Shown here one piece after another: positions 30,673 through 39,663 of a stretch of DNA of 64,000 nucleotides. The stretch is taken from positions 3,282,501 through 3,346,500 of the forward strand of contig NZ_LR723670.1 of the NCBI RefSeq assembly GCF_902502825.2, written 5' to 3'. The position numbers and the translations under genes were made by a program. A model generated the notes under the pieces. That model was not told where the DNA came from. It ran no database searches and was given only the letters and a program-made list of their open reading frames with translations. Source of the DNA: Pseudorhizobium flavum (GTDB lineage Bacteria > Pseudomonadota > Alphaproteobacteria > Rhizobiales > Rhizobiaceae). Every line of letters starts with the position of its first letter. Position 1 is the first letter of the stretch.

Positions 30673-31194
30673 ATGCCATCCGAAACCCGCTCCCCCGCCT
30701 TCTCCCGCCCCTTGGTCTACGCTTCCGCGGCGACCCTTGGCATGGTGGCGACCGTCGGCGGCGCGCTCGCCTTCGAGCACATCGGCGGCTACATCCCCTG
30801 CGCGCTCTGCCTGCTGCAGCGCGACCCCTATTACTACGGCATTCCTGTCGGTATCGCTGCGATCATCGCCGCCAGCCTTGGTGCACCCGCCTGGGTTACC
30901 CGCGGCCTGCTCGCGCTCATCGGTGTGATGATGATCGTCGGTGCCGGCATGGGTGTCTATCACGCAGGCGTCGAATGGGGATTTTGGGAAGGGCCGGCCA
31001 CCTGCGCCACCAGCTCACCCGGCATCACGACCAATGCCGGCAACCTCCTGGACGATTTGAACGCCTTTCATGGCCCATCCTGCACGCAGGCATCGCTGCG
31101 GGTACTCGGTCTGTCGTTCGCCGGCTGGAACGTGATTGCGAGCGTGATGCTGGCCGCCATCGCCTTCCTTGGCGCGTCGAAGAAACCGGCCTGA
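30673..31194 (+). CDS. dsbB: disulphide bond formation protein DsbB
   Basis: A 173-residue inner-membrane quinone reductase that reoxidises DsbA. Four hydrophobic helices are visible. The first periplasmic Cys pair is CALC at residues 43-46 (IPCALCLLQRDPYY is the family motif), and the second pair is Cys111 and Cys137. The ATG at MPSETRS has GGAG seven bases ahead; a longer upstream frame is unsupported. It lies about 140 bases downstream of tRNA-Leu and converges with the HNH gene, six bases away. Confidence 0.92.
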   Translation: MPSETRSPAFSRPLVYASAATLGMVATVGGALAFEHIGGYIPCALCLLQRDPYYYGIPVGIAAIIAASLGAPAWVTRGLLALIGVMMIVGAGMGVYHAGVEWGFWEGPATCATSSPGITTNAGNLLDDLNAFHGPSCTQASLRVLGLSFAGWNVIASVMLAAIAFLGASKKPA

Positions 31195-31200
31195 ACGGCT

Positions 31201-31758
31201 TCAAGGCTGCAATTCGGTATCCCAGTAGAGATAGTCCATCCAGCTTTCGTGCAGGTAGTTCGGCGGGAAGAGCCGGCCATTGTTGTGGAGGTCCTGCACC
31301 GTCGGCGGATACGGCTTCTGGTGCGGGAACATGCCGGCCTGCTTCGGGAGCTTGCTGCCCTTGCGGAGATTGCAGGGAGAACAGGCAGCCACGACGTTCT
31401 CCCAGGTGGTCTGGCCGCCATGCGCCCGCGGGATCACGTGATCGAAGGTTAACTCGTCGCGGGAACCGCAGTACTGGCACTCGAAGCGATCGCGCAGGAA
31501 GACGTTGAACCGGGTGAAGGCCGGGTAGCGGGTCGGTTGAACATAGGTCTTGAGGCTGACGACGCTCGGCAAGCGCATGGAAAAGCTGGGCGACGAGACG
31601 GAATGTTCGTACTCGGCGATGATGTTCACACGGTCCAGGAATACGGCCTTGATCGCGTCCTGCCAGGACCACAGCGACAAGGGATAATAACTCAGCGGCC
31701 GGTAGTCGGCGTTCAGGACGAGCGCCGGCAAGGCCTGGGGAGAGACTGCAATCGTCAA
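31201..31758 (-). CDS. HNH endonuclease family protein
   Basis: A 185-residue protein with a C-terminal HNH motif: zinc-binding CQYCG near residue 95, DHVIPRAHGG, the central Asn in WENVVAACSPCN, and the closing CxxC. The N-terminal half (LVLNADYRPLSYYPLSLWSWQDAIKAVF) is the block seen in the widespread single-copy chromosomal HNH proteins of alphaproteobacteria, which are not toxins or homing enzymes. The cellular role is unknown. The gene stands alone. Confidence 0.9.
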   Translation of the reverse strand: MTIAVSPQALPALVLNADYRPLSYYPLSLWSWQDAIKAVFLDRVNIIAEYEHSVSSPSFSMRLPSVVSLKTYVQPTRYPAFTRFNVFLRDRFECQYCGSRDELTFDHVIPRAHGGQTTWENVVAACSPCNLRKGSKLPKQAGMFPHQKPYPPTVQDLHNNGRLFPPNYLHESWMDYLYWDTELQP

Positions 31759-31849
31759 GGGGTACTCCTTACCGATTCGGCATCTGCAGTTTTATATTAG
31801 GTCCGTTGCCACAGAATTGTGAAGCAGAAATAACAGTGGTGGGCAGTAG

Positions 31850-32494
31850 TTAACCCGCAACTGGGGCCACATCTTTGCGAATGCTGGTGGAATAGTAGGC
31901 CCATAGAAGTCGGGCCGCGACCGAACGCCATGGCTGCCAAGCCTCCGCCATCTCCGCAAGCGCCCGTGAGGATGGCCTTTCTGGCAGGCCGAAAGCATGG
32001 GCGGCGGCGGCCTGCAAGGCGACATCGCCTGACGGAAATATATCCGGATGGCCGCCGCAGAACATCAGATAGACTTCGGCCGTCCATGGTCCCACCCCGT
32101 GAAGCGCCGTCAGCTTCGCCATCGCAGCGAAAGGCTCCATCCGCGCGACTTCTTCCAGGTTGACCTCACCGTTGGCCACTGCTCGGGCGACATGAGCGAG
32201 CGTGGCTGCCTTGGCGCGCGACAGGCCGAAGGAGGCAATCGTTTCGGGCTGGTGGCCAAGATAGGTTTCGGCCGTGATTGGTCCCGCCGCGCGGATGCGG
32301 TTCCAGATCGCTGCGGCGCTCGCTTTCGAGACCACCTGCGAGACGATGATGAAGGCTAGCCCGGCAAAGCCTGCCTCCACCAACCTCAGCGGCACGGGAC
32401 CGGCAGCCTCGATCACCGGCACCAGCCGCGGGTCGAGTGACGCCAGCGCCGCAAGGCCGACCTGGATGTCGCTTTCGTTGCGGATGATGCACAT
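31850..32494 (-). CDS. HhH-GPD DNA-3-methyladenine glycosylase (AlkA/Mag1-like)
   Basis: A 214-residue base-excision repair glycosylase that removes alkylated bases. The helix-hairpin-helix LHGVGPWTAEVYLMF is followed by the catalytic Asp in FPSGDVALQ. It lacks the extra N-terminal domain of E. coli AlkA and resembles the shorter Mag1-like form. The ATG giving MCIIRNESDI was chosen over a longer frame that runs into the divergent gluQRS leader; AGGGAC lies just ahead. It is divergent from gluQRS across only 46 bases. Confidence 0.9.
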   Translation of the reverse strand: MCIIRNESDIQVGLAALASLDPRLVPVIEAAGPVPLRLVEAGFAGLAFIIVSQVVSKASAAAIWNRIRAAGPITAETYLGHQPETIASFGLSRAKAATLAHVARAVANGEVNLEEVARMEPFAAMAKLTALHGVGPWTAEVYLMFCGGHPDIFPSGDVALQAAAAHAFGLPERPSSRALAEMAEAWQPWRSVAARLLWAYYSTSIRKDVAPVAG

Positions 32495-32540
32495 GTTTTG
32501 TCCCTGTGGTCCCGCCACCGATTTCATGCCAGAAGAAACC

Positions 32541-33422
32541 ATGCTCGCACCACCCGGTCAAAGACCCGTCTTCCGTTTTGCGCCCAGCCCGAACGGCCCC
32601 CTGCATCTCGGCCATGCGCTCTCCGCCATTCTCAACCATGAGATGGCGCAGGCGGTCGGCGGGCGCTTTCTGCTGCGCATCGAGGATATCGACCTCGCCC
32701 GTTGCACGCCGGATCATGAGGAAGCCATCTACAGGGACCTCGCCTGGCTGGGACTTCGATGGGAGCAACCGGTCCGCCGCCAGTCGGAGCGTTTTGGCGA
32801 CTATGGCGCGGCGCTGGATCGGCTGAGGGAGATGGAGCTTGTCTACCCCGCCTTCATGACCCGCGGCGACGTGAAATCCGCCGTTGCCGCGCATGAGGCG
32901 GCCGGTGAGGTATGGCCTCGCGACCCGGACGGATCGCCGCTTTATCCGGACGCCGACCGCAAGAGGAACGAGACGGAGCGTCGGCGCCTGCTGGCGGAAG
33001 GCAGCCGGCACGCATGGCGTCTCGACATGGCAGGGGCGCTGGCAAGGGTCGCCCGTCCGCTGACATGGCGGGAGACGGGAGGAGGCTGCGAAGAGGAAGT
33101 GCAGGCGGACCCTGCGGCCTGGGGTGACGTCATCCTGTCGCGTTCGGATGCGCCGTCGAGCTATCATCTCTCGGTGGTGGTGGATGATGCACTGCAGGGG
33201 ATCACTCACGTGATCCGCGGCGTCGACCTCTACCATGCAACCGCGGTACATCGGCTGCTGCAGGAACTGCTGGGTCTTCCCGAGCCGGTCTATCACCACC
33301 ACCGGCTGATCCTCGGGCCGGATGGCCGGAAGCTCTCGAAGAGCGAGCAGTCGACGGGGCTCGCGGCACTCAGGGCCGCCGGCGCCTCACCCGCCGACAT
33401 TCGCCGACGGATCGGGCTCTGA
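32541..33422 (+). CDS. gluQ: glutamyl-Q tRNA(Asp) synthetase
   Basis: A short glutamyl-tRNA synthetase paralogue that attaches glutamate to queuosine in tRNA(Asp), forming glutamyl-queuosine. It has only the catalytic domain (293 residues), with class I signatures HLGHA at residues 22-26 and KLSKS near 265. The Cys residues that bind zinc in the E. coli enzyme are not seen in the matching region (VYPAFMTRGDVK). The first ATG of this frame giving MPEETMLAPP lies five codons upstream and could be the start. Its last 36 bases overlap the end of the convergent YihY gene. Confidence 0.9.
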   Translation: MLAPPGQRPVFRFAPSPNGPLHLGHALSAILNHEMAQAVGGRFLLRIEDIDLARCTPDHEEAIYRDLAWLGLRWEQPVRRQSERFGDYGAALDRLREMELVYPAFMTRGDVKSAVAAHEAAGEVWPRDPDGSPLYPDADRKRNETERRRLLAEGSRHAWRLDMAGALARVARPLTWRETGGGCEEEVQADPAAWGDVILSRSDAPSSYHLSVVVDDALQGITHVIRGVDLYHATAVHRLLQELLGLPEPVYHHHRLILGPDGRKLSKSEQSTGLAALRAAGASPADIRRRIGL

Positions 33423-34352
33423 GGCATCCTTGATCCGGCTGTCTCGGTTGTTGCGCCTGCGGCGCGCATGCACGACCACGGAATAGACGCGATACTTCAT
33501 GAGCGCCGCATTGATCTCTGCGCCCAGCATGAAGATCACGCCCACCATGTAGAGGAAGACGAGCACGATCATGACGGACGCCAGGCCCGCGTAGGTCGCC
33601 GCGTAGTTTGCGAACGTGGCCAGGTAGGACGCGAATATCAGAGCTCCGATCGTCCAAAGGACGAGCGTCACCACGACACCGGGCAGCACGTCGATGATCC
33701 GCCGGTGCCCGTCCGGCAACCATTTGTGCGACAGGATGAGCCCGCCCATCAGCACCAGAACCGTACCGTAAAGCCCCCAATCGGATGCGGCGCGAAGGAG
33801 ATCCTGCAGCCAGGGAAAGAAGCGCTCCCCATAATGGAGAGCGACGGGCACCGCCACCAGCAGGGTGCTGATGACGGCGAAGATGATGACGGCCGCGATG
33901 ACGTAGCCGAGACTTGCGAGACGCGTTATGTACCAGGCCCGCGTCTCGCTGACCCGGTAGGCGCGGTTCAGCGAAACCCGCAGGGCCTCCACGCCATTCG
34001 ACGCGAAGTAGGCGGCCGCAAGCACCGACAGCGTGAGAAGCCCGCCACGCGGGATCGTCAGTACCTGCTCGATCTCCCGCGACAGGGGATCGGCAATGTC
34101 CTGGGGCCATGTGTCGAAAAGCAGATGCACTGCGGTTTCGGAAAACGTGTCTGCGCCGAGGAACCCCGCAAGCGCGGTACCGAAGATCAGGAAGGGAAAC
34201 AGGGCAAGCAGGCCGGACAGTGCGACATGGCTCGCCATGGCCCAGCCATCGTCCTCGTTGAAGTGGCAATAGGCATCATAGGCGACCTTCCAGGCGAGCC
34301 CCAGCCCGCGGATCCTGCTCTTCTTCTCGGCCAAGATGGGCTCCGTTGTCAC
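33387..34352 (-). CDS. YihY/BrkB-family integral membrane protein
   Basis: A 321-residue protein of six predicted helices, family UPF0761/YihY (formerly called ribonuclease BN by error). Family marks are DDGWAMASHVALSGLLALFPFLIF near the N-terminus, LTIPRGGLLTLSVLAAAYFASNGVEAL and TYAGLASVMIVLVFLYM. The C-terminal tail is Arg/Asn-rich and cytoplasmic. Function is not established. Its 3' end overlaps gluQRS by 36 bases in the opposite direction, and its 5' end faces the SDR gene 47 bases away. Confidence 0.9.
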   Translation of the reverse strand: MTTEPILAEKKSRIRGLGLAWKVAYDAYCHFNEDDGWAMASHVALSGLLALFPFLIFGTALAGFLGADTFSETAVHLLFDTWPQDIADPLSREIEQVLTIPRGGLLTLSVLAAAYFASNGVEALRVSLNRAYRVSETRAWYITRLASLGYVIAAVIIFAVISTLLVAVPVALHYGERFFPWLQDLLRAASDWGLYGTVLVLMGGLILSHKWLPDGHRRIIDVLPGVVVTLVLWTIGALIFASYLATFANYAATYAGLASVMIVLVFLYMVGVIFMLGAEINAALMKYRVYSVVVHARRRRNNRDSRIKDASEPDPSANVGG

Positions 34353-34399
34353 TGCCTCCGAAATATGGGATGCACGGGCACCTTGTACAGGACCCTTTC

Positions 34400-35233
34400 A
34401 TGCCGCATCAGAGATCGATCATCATTACCGGCTGCTCTTCGGGCATCGGCGCCCATTGCGCCCGCGCCCTCAAGCGGGACGGCTGGCGGGTCTTTGCTAC
34501 GGTCCGCAAGACAGAGGATCTTGCCTCCCTTGAGGCGGACGGCATCGAAGCCCTACTGATGGACTACACGAAGCCGGAGACAATCGCGGCGCTGGTAGAG
34601 GTCGTGCGGCAGCGCACCGGCGACCGGATCGACGCCCTCTTCAACAACGGCGCCTACGGACAGCCCGGCGCCGTAGAGGATCTCGCGACCCATGTCCTTC
34701 GCGAGCAATTCGAGACCAACCTGTTCGGCTGGCACGAGCTGACCCGCCAGGTCATTCCGCTCATGCGCCGACAGGGCCATGGGCGGATCGTCAATTGCTC
34801 CTCCATTCTCGGGCTTCTGCCCTATCGCTACCGCGGCGCCTATACCGCCTCGAAGTATGCGCTTGAGGGCCTGACAGTGACCCTGCGGATGGAACTCGAA
34901 GGCAGTGGCATCCACGTCAGCCTGATCGAACCCGGACCGATCGCATCGCGCTTCACGGCCAATGCGCTGGCGAAGATCGAGGAACATGTCGACCTGGAGA
35001 ACTCGGCGCATTCGGCCGGATACAAGCGCCAGCTTGCCCGCCTGAGCGGCACAGGCCCCAAAAACCGACACAGGCTCGGTCCCGAAGCGGTCTACGACGT
35101 CTTGACGCATGCCTTGACCGCATCCCGCCCCAAACCACATTATCTGGTCACGACACCCGCCAAGCAGGGAGCCTTGCTCAAGCGGCTCCTCCCGGCCGAT
35201 CTCTTCTACCGCCTGATGCGCCGGCTGGACTGA
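34400..35233 (+). CDS. short-chain dehydrogenase/reductase
   Basis: A 277-residue classical SDR. The cofactor motif is TGCSSGIG (residues 10-17), then NNGAYGQPG, the Ser of NCSSILG, and the active-site YTASK. C-terminal sequence (EEHVDLENSAHSAGYKRQ...HYLVTTPAKQGALLKRLLP) matches the SDR group often annotated as YbbO-like or retinol-dehydrogenase-like; the substrate is unknown. The start at MPHQRSIIITG has AGGA eight bases ahead. It heads a same-strand run with the twin-helix, adenosyltransferase and rhomboid genes. Confidence 0.88.
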   Translation: MPHQRSIIITGCSSGIGAHCARALKRDGWRVFATVRKTEDLASLEADGIEALLMDYTKPETIAALVEVVRQRTGDRIDALFNNGAYGQPGAVEDLATHVLREQFETNLFGWHELTRQVIPLMRRQGHGRIVNCSSILGLLPYRYRGAYTASKYALEGLTVTLRMELEGSGIHVSLIEPGPIASRFTANALAKIEEHVDLENSAHSAGYKRQLARLSGTGPKNRHRLGPEAVYDVLTHALTASRPKPHYLVTTPAKQGALLKRLLPADLFYRLMRRLD

Positions 35234-35256
35234 CAACGAAAAGGTCAACATCTCGA

Positions 35257-35454
35257 ATGTCCACATTCACCACCATCCTCACCGTCATCGTGATGGGCCT
35301 TGTTGTCCTCGTCCTGATCCGCGGGCTGTTCAACATGATGAAGGGAACCGATGCCAACAAGTCGAACAAGCTGATGCAGTTGCGGCTTATGCTTCAGGCG
35401 GTTGCCATCGTGCTCATCATGCTCACCCTCTGGATCACCGGCGGCGGGCGATAG
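35257..35454 (+). CDS. twin transmembrane helix small protein (HIG1-like)
   Basis: A 65-residue inner-membrane protein with helices at about residues 5-25 and 43-60 separated by a polar loop NMMKGTDANKSNKLMQLR. This is the profile of the alphaproteobacterial twin-helix family related to mitochondrial HIG1 proteins, which associate with cytochrome oxidase. That link is by homology only. It is 23 bases after the SDR gene and two bases before the adenosyltransferase gene, so it is very likely co-transcribed with the latter, as in many alphaproteobacteria. Confidence 0.9.
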   Translation: MSTFTTILTVIVMGLVVLVLIRGLFNMMKGTDANKSNKLMQLRLMLQAVAIVLIMLTLWITGGGR

Positions 35455-35456
35455 AT

Positions 35457-36029
35457 ATGGTCAGGATCAACAGGATCTACACCCGCACCGGCGACAAGGG
35501 TATGACTTCGCTGGTCAGCGGCCCGCGGCGGGACAAGCACGACCTTCGCGTCGAAGCCTATGGCACGGTGGACGAAACGAATTCGGTCATCGGCATGGCG
35601 CGTCTCCATACGTCCGGCATGCAGAAGCTCGATCCTATGCTGGCGCGCATCCAAAACGACCTCTTCGACCTGGGCGCGGACCTCGCCAACCCGGAGGTCG
35701 AGGAGAACCCTGAGTACGAGCCTCTGCGCGTCGTACCAGCCCAGGTGACTCGAATCGAAAACGAAATCGATGAACTGAACGCGGTGATCGAGCCGCTACG
35801 CTCCTTTGTCCTGCCGGGCGGATCTTCGGCTGCGGCCGCCCTGCATTTGGCCCGAACCGTGTCCCGGCGTGCCGAAAGGCTGATGGTGGAGCTGTCGCGG
35901 CGAGAAACTGTCGCCGAACCGGCGCTGCAATACATCAACCGGCTCTCCGACTTCCTGTTCGTCGCCGCCCGCCACGCCAATGACGACGGCAAGGCCGATG
36001 TGCTGTGGGTACCGGGGAAGAATCGGTAA
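35457..36029 (+). CDS. pduO: PduO-type cob(I)alamin adenosyltransferase
   Basis: A 190-residue ATP:corrinoid adenosyltransferase, which forms adenosylcobalamin. The N-terminal ATP-binding motif is IYTRTGDKGMTSLVSGPR, followed by RVEAYGTVDETNSVIG and the C-terminal RxxxRRAERLMVELSRRE and INRLSDFLFVAARHAN blocks. It complements the cobaltochelatase genes at the other end of the window. It is within a tight plus-strand run with the twin-helix protein. Confidence 0.93.
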   Translation: MVRINRIYTRTGDKGMTSLVSGPRRDKHDLRVEAYGTVDETNSVIGMARLHTSGMQKLDPMLARIQNDLFDLGADLANPEVEENPEYEPLRVVPAQVTRIENEIDELNAVIEPLRSFVLPGGSSAAAALHLARTVSRRAERLMVELSRRETVAEPALQYINRLSDFLFVAARHANDDGKADVLWVPGKNR

Positions 36030-36048
36030 CGAGAGGCAAGCGGCATCC

Positions 36049-36795
36049 ATGTTCATCCCGATCCATGATGCCAACACGCTGAAGCACATCCGCGCCCAGT
36101 ATGTGACGATCGCGCTGATCCTCGCCAATTTGGCAGTCTGGGCTTTCACGGCGATAACGCCGGAGATGACAGGTGAATTGGCGGCGCTCGGCCTCGGCTT
36201 CATCCCCGCCATCGCCTCCGACCAAGCCTACCTCGATCCCGAGCTTGTCCTTGTTCCGGCGAGCCTGACCTACGTCACCTATGCTTTCATCCACCTGGAC
36301 TTCTGGCACCTGGCCTCGAACATGGTCTTCCTGTGGGTCTTCGGCGACAATGTCGAGGATGCGCTCGGACATGTCCGGTTCCTGGTCTTCTATCTCCTCT
36401 GTGCTGCGGCAGGCGCAACGCTGCATGCGGTGATCGCTCCGGCATCGGAGGGTCCGCTAATCGGCGCGTCCGGGGCCATATCCGGCGTCGTCGCCGCCTA
36501 TTTCATCCTGCATCCGCGCGTTCGGCTCTGGGTGCTGGTACTGTTCCGCATACCGCTGCCGTTGCCAGCCTTCATTCCGCTGACGCTCTGGCTGCTACAG
36601 CAGTTCGCCATGCTGGCGATCGACCTGGACGGCATGGTGTCCTGGGGCGCCCATGTCGGCGGGATCCTGGCAGGAGCAATCCTCGTCCTCTTCATGCGAC
36701 GGAAGGGCGTGCCGCTGTTCGATCGCCAGATTGTTATTCCCAAGGCGGTCGAAACCCGCGCCACCGTACCCCTCGTCGGTTCGCGCCAACCATAG
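36049..36795 (+). CDS. rhomboid-family intramembrane serine protease
   Basis: A 248-residue protein with six predicted helices. The catalytic Ser141 is in GASGAISG and His202 is in SWGAHVGG, giving the expected dyad. The first part includes the conserved HLDFWHLASNMVFLWVFG. It would cut within membrane-spanning segments of unknown substrates. The start is MFIPIHDANT; an upstream frame overlaps the adenosyltransferase and is not supported. It lies 19 bases after that gene. Confidence 0.92.
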   Translation: MFIPIHDANTLKHIRAQYVTIALILANLAVWAFTAITPEMTGELAALGLGFIPAIASDQAYLDPELVLVPASLTYVTYAFIHLDFWHLASNMVFLWVFGDNVEDALGHVRFLVFYLLCAAAGATLHAVIAPASEGPLIGASGAISGVVAAYFILHPRVRLWVLVLFRIPLPLPAFIPLTLWLLQQFAMLAIDLDGMVSWGAHVGGILAGAILVLFMRRKGVPLFDRQIVIPKAVETRATVPLVGSRQP

Positions 36796-36948
36796 ACGGC
36801 AGTCATAGCGGTATGATCAAAGCGCACGCGTTGCGGCCCAAAACCACGTTGTAATCGCGCAAAAAATGGGTATCCATGTCGCCCACTGACTAGAGGACGA
36901 ACGGGAGAGGCTGCATTCGTGCGGCTCCATAAGTCAAGGAAGGACCCC

Positions 36949-37698
36949 ATGAAGATCCTGGTACCTGTGAAGCGAGTGGTCGACTATAACGTCAAGATCC
37001 GCGTCAAGCCCGATGGCACCGGCGTCGAACTTGCCAACGTCAAGATGTCGATGAACCCGTTCGACGAGATCGCGGTCGAGGAAGCCCTGCGGCTGAAGGA
37101 AGCTGGCAAGGCCGAGGAAGTGGTGGTCGTCTCCATCGGTCCCGCCAAGGCCGAAGAAACCCTGCGCACCGGGCTCGCCATGGGTGCCGATCGGGCAGTC
37201 CTGGTGGAGACCGATGAAACGGTCGAGCCGCTGGCTGTTGCCAAGATCCTCAAGGGTGTCGCCGAAGCGGAAGCTCCTGGCCTCGTCATCATGGGTAAGC
37301 AGGCAATCGACGACGACAGCAACCAGACTGGCCAGATGCTCGCCGCCCTCCTGAAGTGGGGCCAGGCGACCTTCGCATCCAAGGTCGAGCTTGCCGACGG
37401 ATCCGCCAAGGTAACGCGCGAAGTCGACGGCGGCCTGCAGACGATCGACGTGAAGCTGCCGGCAATCGTCACCACCGACCTTCGTCTCAACGAGCCGCGC
37501 TATGCATCGCTGCCGAACATCATGAAGGCAAAGAAGAAGCCGCTCGACAAGAAGACGCCGGCCGATTTCGGCGTCGACACGGCGCAGCGCCTCAAGGTGC
37601 TGAAGACCGAGGAGCCGGGCGGCCGCAAGGCCGGCATTAAGGTGAAGACCGTTGCCGAGCTCGTCGAGAAGCTCAAGACAGAAGCCGGCGTGCTTTAA
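36949..37698 (+). CDS. etfB: electron transfer flavoprotein beta subunit
   Basis: ETF accepts electrons from acyl-CoA and other dehydrogenases and passes them to the ETF-ubiquinone oxidoreductase. The 249-residue beta subunit starts [19 protein letters not shown], carries the AMP-binding region and the recognition-loop block [16 protein letters not shown], and ends with the [15 protein letters not shown] tail. AAGGAAGGA precedes the ATG. It is the first gene of etfB-etfA-hbd; the 150 bases upstream should contain the promoter. Confidence 0.97.
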   Translation: MKILVPVKRVVDYNVKIRVKPDGTGVELANVKMSMNPFDEIAVEEALRLKEAGKAEEVVVVSIGPAKAEETLRTGLAMGADRAVLVETDETVEPLAVAKILKGVAEAEAPGLVIMGKQAIDDDSNQTGQMLAALLKWGQATFASKVELADGSAKVTREVDGGLQTIDVKLPAIVTTDLRLNEPRYASLPNIMKAKKKPLDKKTPADFGVDTAQRLKVLKTEEPGGRKAGIKVKTVAELVEKLKTEAGVL

Positions 37699-37723
37699 GT
37701 CGGAAGAACAGGGAGACAAAGAT

Positions 37724-38653
37724 ATGGCCATTCTTCTTCTGGCAGAACACGACAACAGCAGCGTTTCCGATCAGACCGCCAAGGCATTGACCGCGGCGAA
37801 TTCGATCGGTGGGGACATCCACGTCCTCGTCGCCGGCTCCGGCGCAAAGGCTGCCGCCGATGCGGTCGCCAAGCTCGACGGCGTCTCTAAAGTCCTGCTC
37901 GCCGACAGCGGAGACCTTGCCAACAGTCTCGCCGAGCCGCTGGCCGACCTGATCGTGTCGCTGGCGGACAGCTACGACACCATCATCGCTCCGGCGACAG
38001 CGTCCGCGAAGAACGTCATGCCGCGGGTAGCAGCACTGCTGGACGTCATGCAGGTTTCCGAGATCATCGAAGTGGTCTCTGCCGACACCTTCAAGCGGCC
38101 GATCTATGCCGGCAATGCCATCCAGACGGTGCAGTCGACCGATGCCAAGAAGGTCATCACCGTGCGCACCGCAGCCTTCCCGGCTGTCGGCGAAGGCGGT
38201 TCGGCTTCGGTCGAGACGGTTTCGGCAGCCGCCAATCCTGGCCTTTCCAGCTTCGTCTCCGATGCCATCGCGTCCTCCGAACGTCCGGAACTGACCTCAG
38301 CTAAGATCATTGTTTCGGGCGGCCGCGCCCTCGGCTCCGCCGACAAGTTCAACGAAGTGATCCTTCCGCTTGCCGACAAGCTGGGTGCCGCAGTCGGCGC
38401 TTCGCGTGCGGCAGTCGATGCGGGCTACGCGCCGAACGACTGGCAGGTTGGCCAGACGGGCAAGGTCGTGGCACCGGACCTCTACATCGCCGCCGGCATT
38501 TCCGGAGCGATCCAGCACCTCGCCGGCATGAAGGATTCCAAGGTCATCGTCGCCATCAACAAGGACGAGGAGGCGCCGATCTTCCAGGTCGCCGACTACG
38601 GTCTCGTCGGTGATCTGTTCGAACTTCTGCCGGAACTCCAGAAGTCGCTTTAG
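37724..38653 (+). CDS. etfA: electron transfer flavoprotein alpha subunit
   Basis: The 309-residue alpha subunit, which binds FAD through its C-terminal domain: [25 protein letters not shown] and [26 protein letters not shown] are the family motifs. It begins [11 protein letters not shown] with GGGAGA ahead of the ATG, 25 bases after etfB. A frame reaching back into etfB was rejected. Confidence 0.97.
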   Translation: MAILLLAEHDNSSVSDQTAKALTAANSIGGDIHVLVAGSGAKAAADAVAKLDGVSKVLLADSGDLANSLAEPLADLIVSLADSYDTIIAPATASAKNVMPRVAALLDVMQVSEIIEVVSADTFKRPIYAGNAIQTVQSTDAKKVITVRTAAFPAVGEGGSASVETVSAAANPGLSSFVSDAIASSERPELTSAKIIVSGGRALGSADKFNEVILPLADKLGAAVGASRAAVDAGYAPNDWQVGQTGKVVAPDLYIAAGISGAIQHLAGMKDSKVIVAINKDEEAPIFQVADYGLVGDLFELLPELQKSL

Positions 38654-38714
38654 TCGTTGCTTCGCACCTGCGAAAAACGCTAGAACTGACATCAGTCGGC
38701 CAAGATAAGACAGG

Positions 38715-38736
38715 CCGGCCCGTCCAAGGGCCGGCA
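38715..38736 (+). other. GC-rich hairpin between etfA and hbd
   Basis: GCCGGCCC and GGGCCGGC form a perfect eight-base-pair stem with a six-base loop. No T-run follows, so it is more likely an RNA-processing or stability element than a complete terminator. It lies between etfA and hbd. Confidence 0.4.
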
Positions 38737-38774
38737 TCAGAGCAGGCGCCGCCGGACGCCTCGGGAGCAGGTCC

Positions 38775-39659
38775 ATGGGTTTGGCTAGTATTCAGAACGT
38801 CGGTGTGATCGGGGCAGGGCAGATGGGATGCGGCATCGCCCATGTCGCTGCCATTGCGGGCTACAAGGTGCACATCTACGACCTCTCGCAGGACCGCATC
38901 GAGGCAGGCTTGGCAACCATCAACGGCAACCTTGCCCGGCAGGTCACGAACGGCAAGCTGTCCGACGAGGATCGCAAGGCGGCGCTGTCACGCATCAGCG
39001 GCTCGGCCGATCTCAACGACCTGGCGCCAATGGACCTCGTGATCGAGGCGGCCACCGAGGATGAGAGCGTCAAGCGCAAGATCTACGCGCAGATTTGCCC
39101 GATCCTGAAGCCGGAGGCGCTGCTCGCCACCAACACATCGTCCCTGTCCATCACCCGCCTCGCTTCTGCGACCGACCGCCCGGAACGCTTTATGGGCATC
39201 CATTTCATGAACCCGGTGCCGGTCATGAAACTGGTGGAACTGGTTCGCGGCATCGCGACCGAAGAAGCGACCTTCGCCACCGCGAGGGAATTCGTCTCGA
39301 CGCTCGACAAGACGATCACGGTTGCCGAGGATTTTCCGGCCTTCATCGTCAACCGCATCCTGCTGCCGATGATCAATGAGGCGATCTACACCCTCTATGA
39401 AGGCGTCGGCTCGGTCGAGGCCATCGACACGGCCATGAAGCTCGGTGCAAACCACCCGATGGGACCGTTGCAGTTGGCCGACTTCATCGGACTCGACACC
39501 TGCCTGTCGATCATGCAGGTGCTGCACGACGGTCTGGCGGATTCCAAGTACCGCCCTTGCCCGCTACTGGTAAAGTATGTGGAAGCGGGTTGGCTTGGCC
39601 GCAAATCCGGCCGCGGCTTCTATGACTACCGCGGCGAAACGCCGGTCCCGACGCGCTGA
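38775..39659 (+). CDS. hbd: 3-hydroxybutyryl-CoA dehydrogenase
   Basis: A 294-residue NAD-dependent 3-hydroxyacyl-CoA dehydrogenase. The Rossmann motif is VGVIGAGQMGCGIA (Gly13, Gly15, Gly18). IHFMNPVPVMKLVELVRG holds the catalytic His, with DFPAFIVNRILLPMINEAI and GANHPMGPLQLADFIGLDT in the C-terminal domain. It oxidises L-3-hydroxybutyryl-CoA to acetoacetyl-CoA. Position behind etfBA suits fatty-acid or polyhydroxybutyrate-linked metabolism. Confidence 0.95.
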   Translation: MGLASIQNVGVIGAGQMGCGIAHVAAIAGYKVHIYDLSQDRIEAGLATINGNLARQVTNGKLSDEDRKAALSRISGSADLNDLAPMDLVIEAATEDESVKRKIYAQICPILKPEALLATNTSSLSITRLASATDRPERFMGIHFMNPVPVMKLVELVRGIATEEATFATAREFVSTLDKTITVAEDFPAFIVNRILLPMINEAIYTLYEGVGSVEAIDTAMKLGANHPMGPLQLADFIGLDTCLSIMQVLHDGLADSKYRPCPLLVKYVEAGWLGRKSGRGFYDYRGETPVPTR

Positions 39660-39663
39660 GGCG

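Noticed and set aside
32166..33302. A 378-codon minus-strand frame opposite gluQRS and running into the glycosylase gene.
   Set aside because: Shadow frame. Both overlapped genes carry diagnostic motifs in their own frames.
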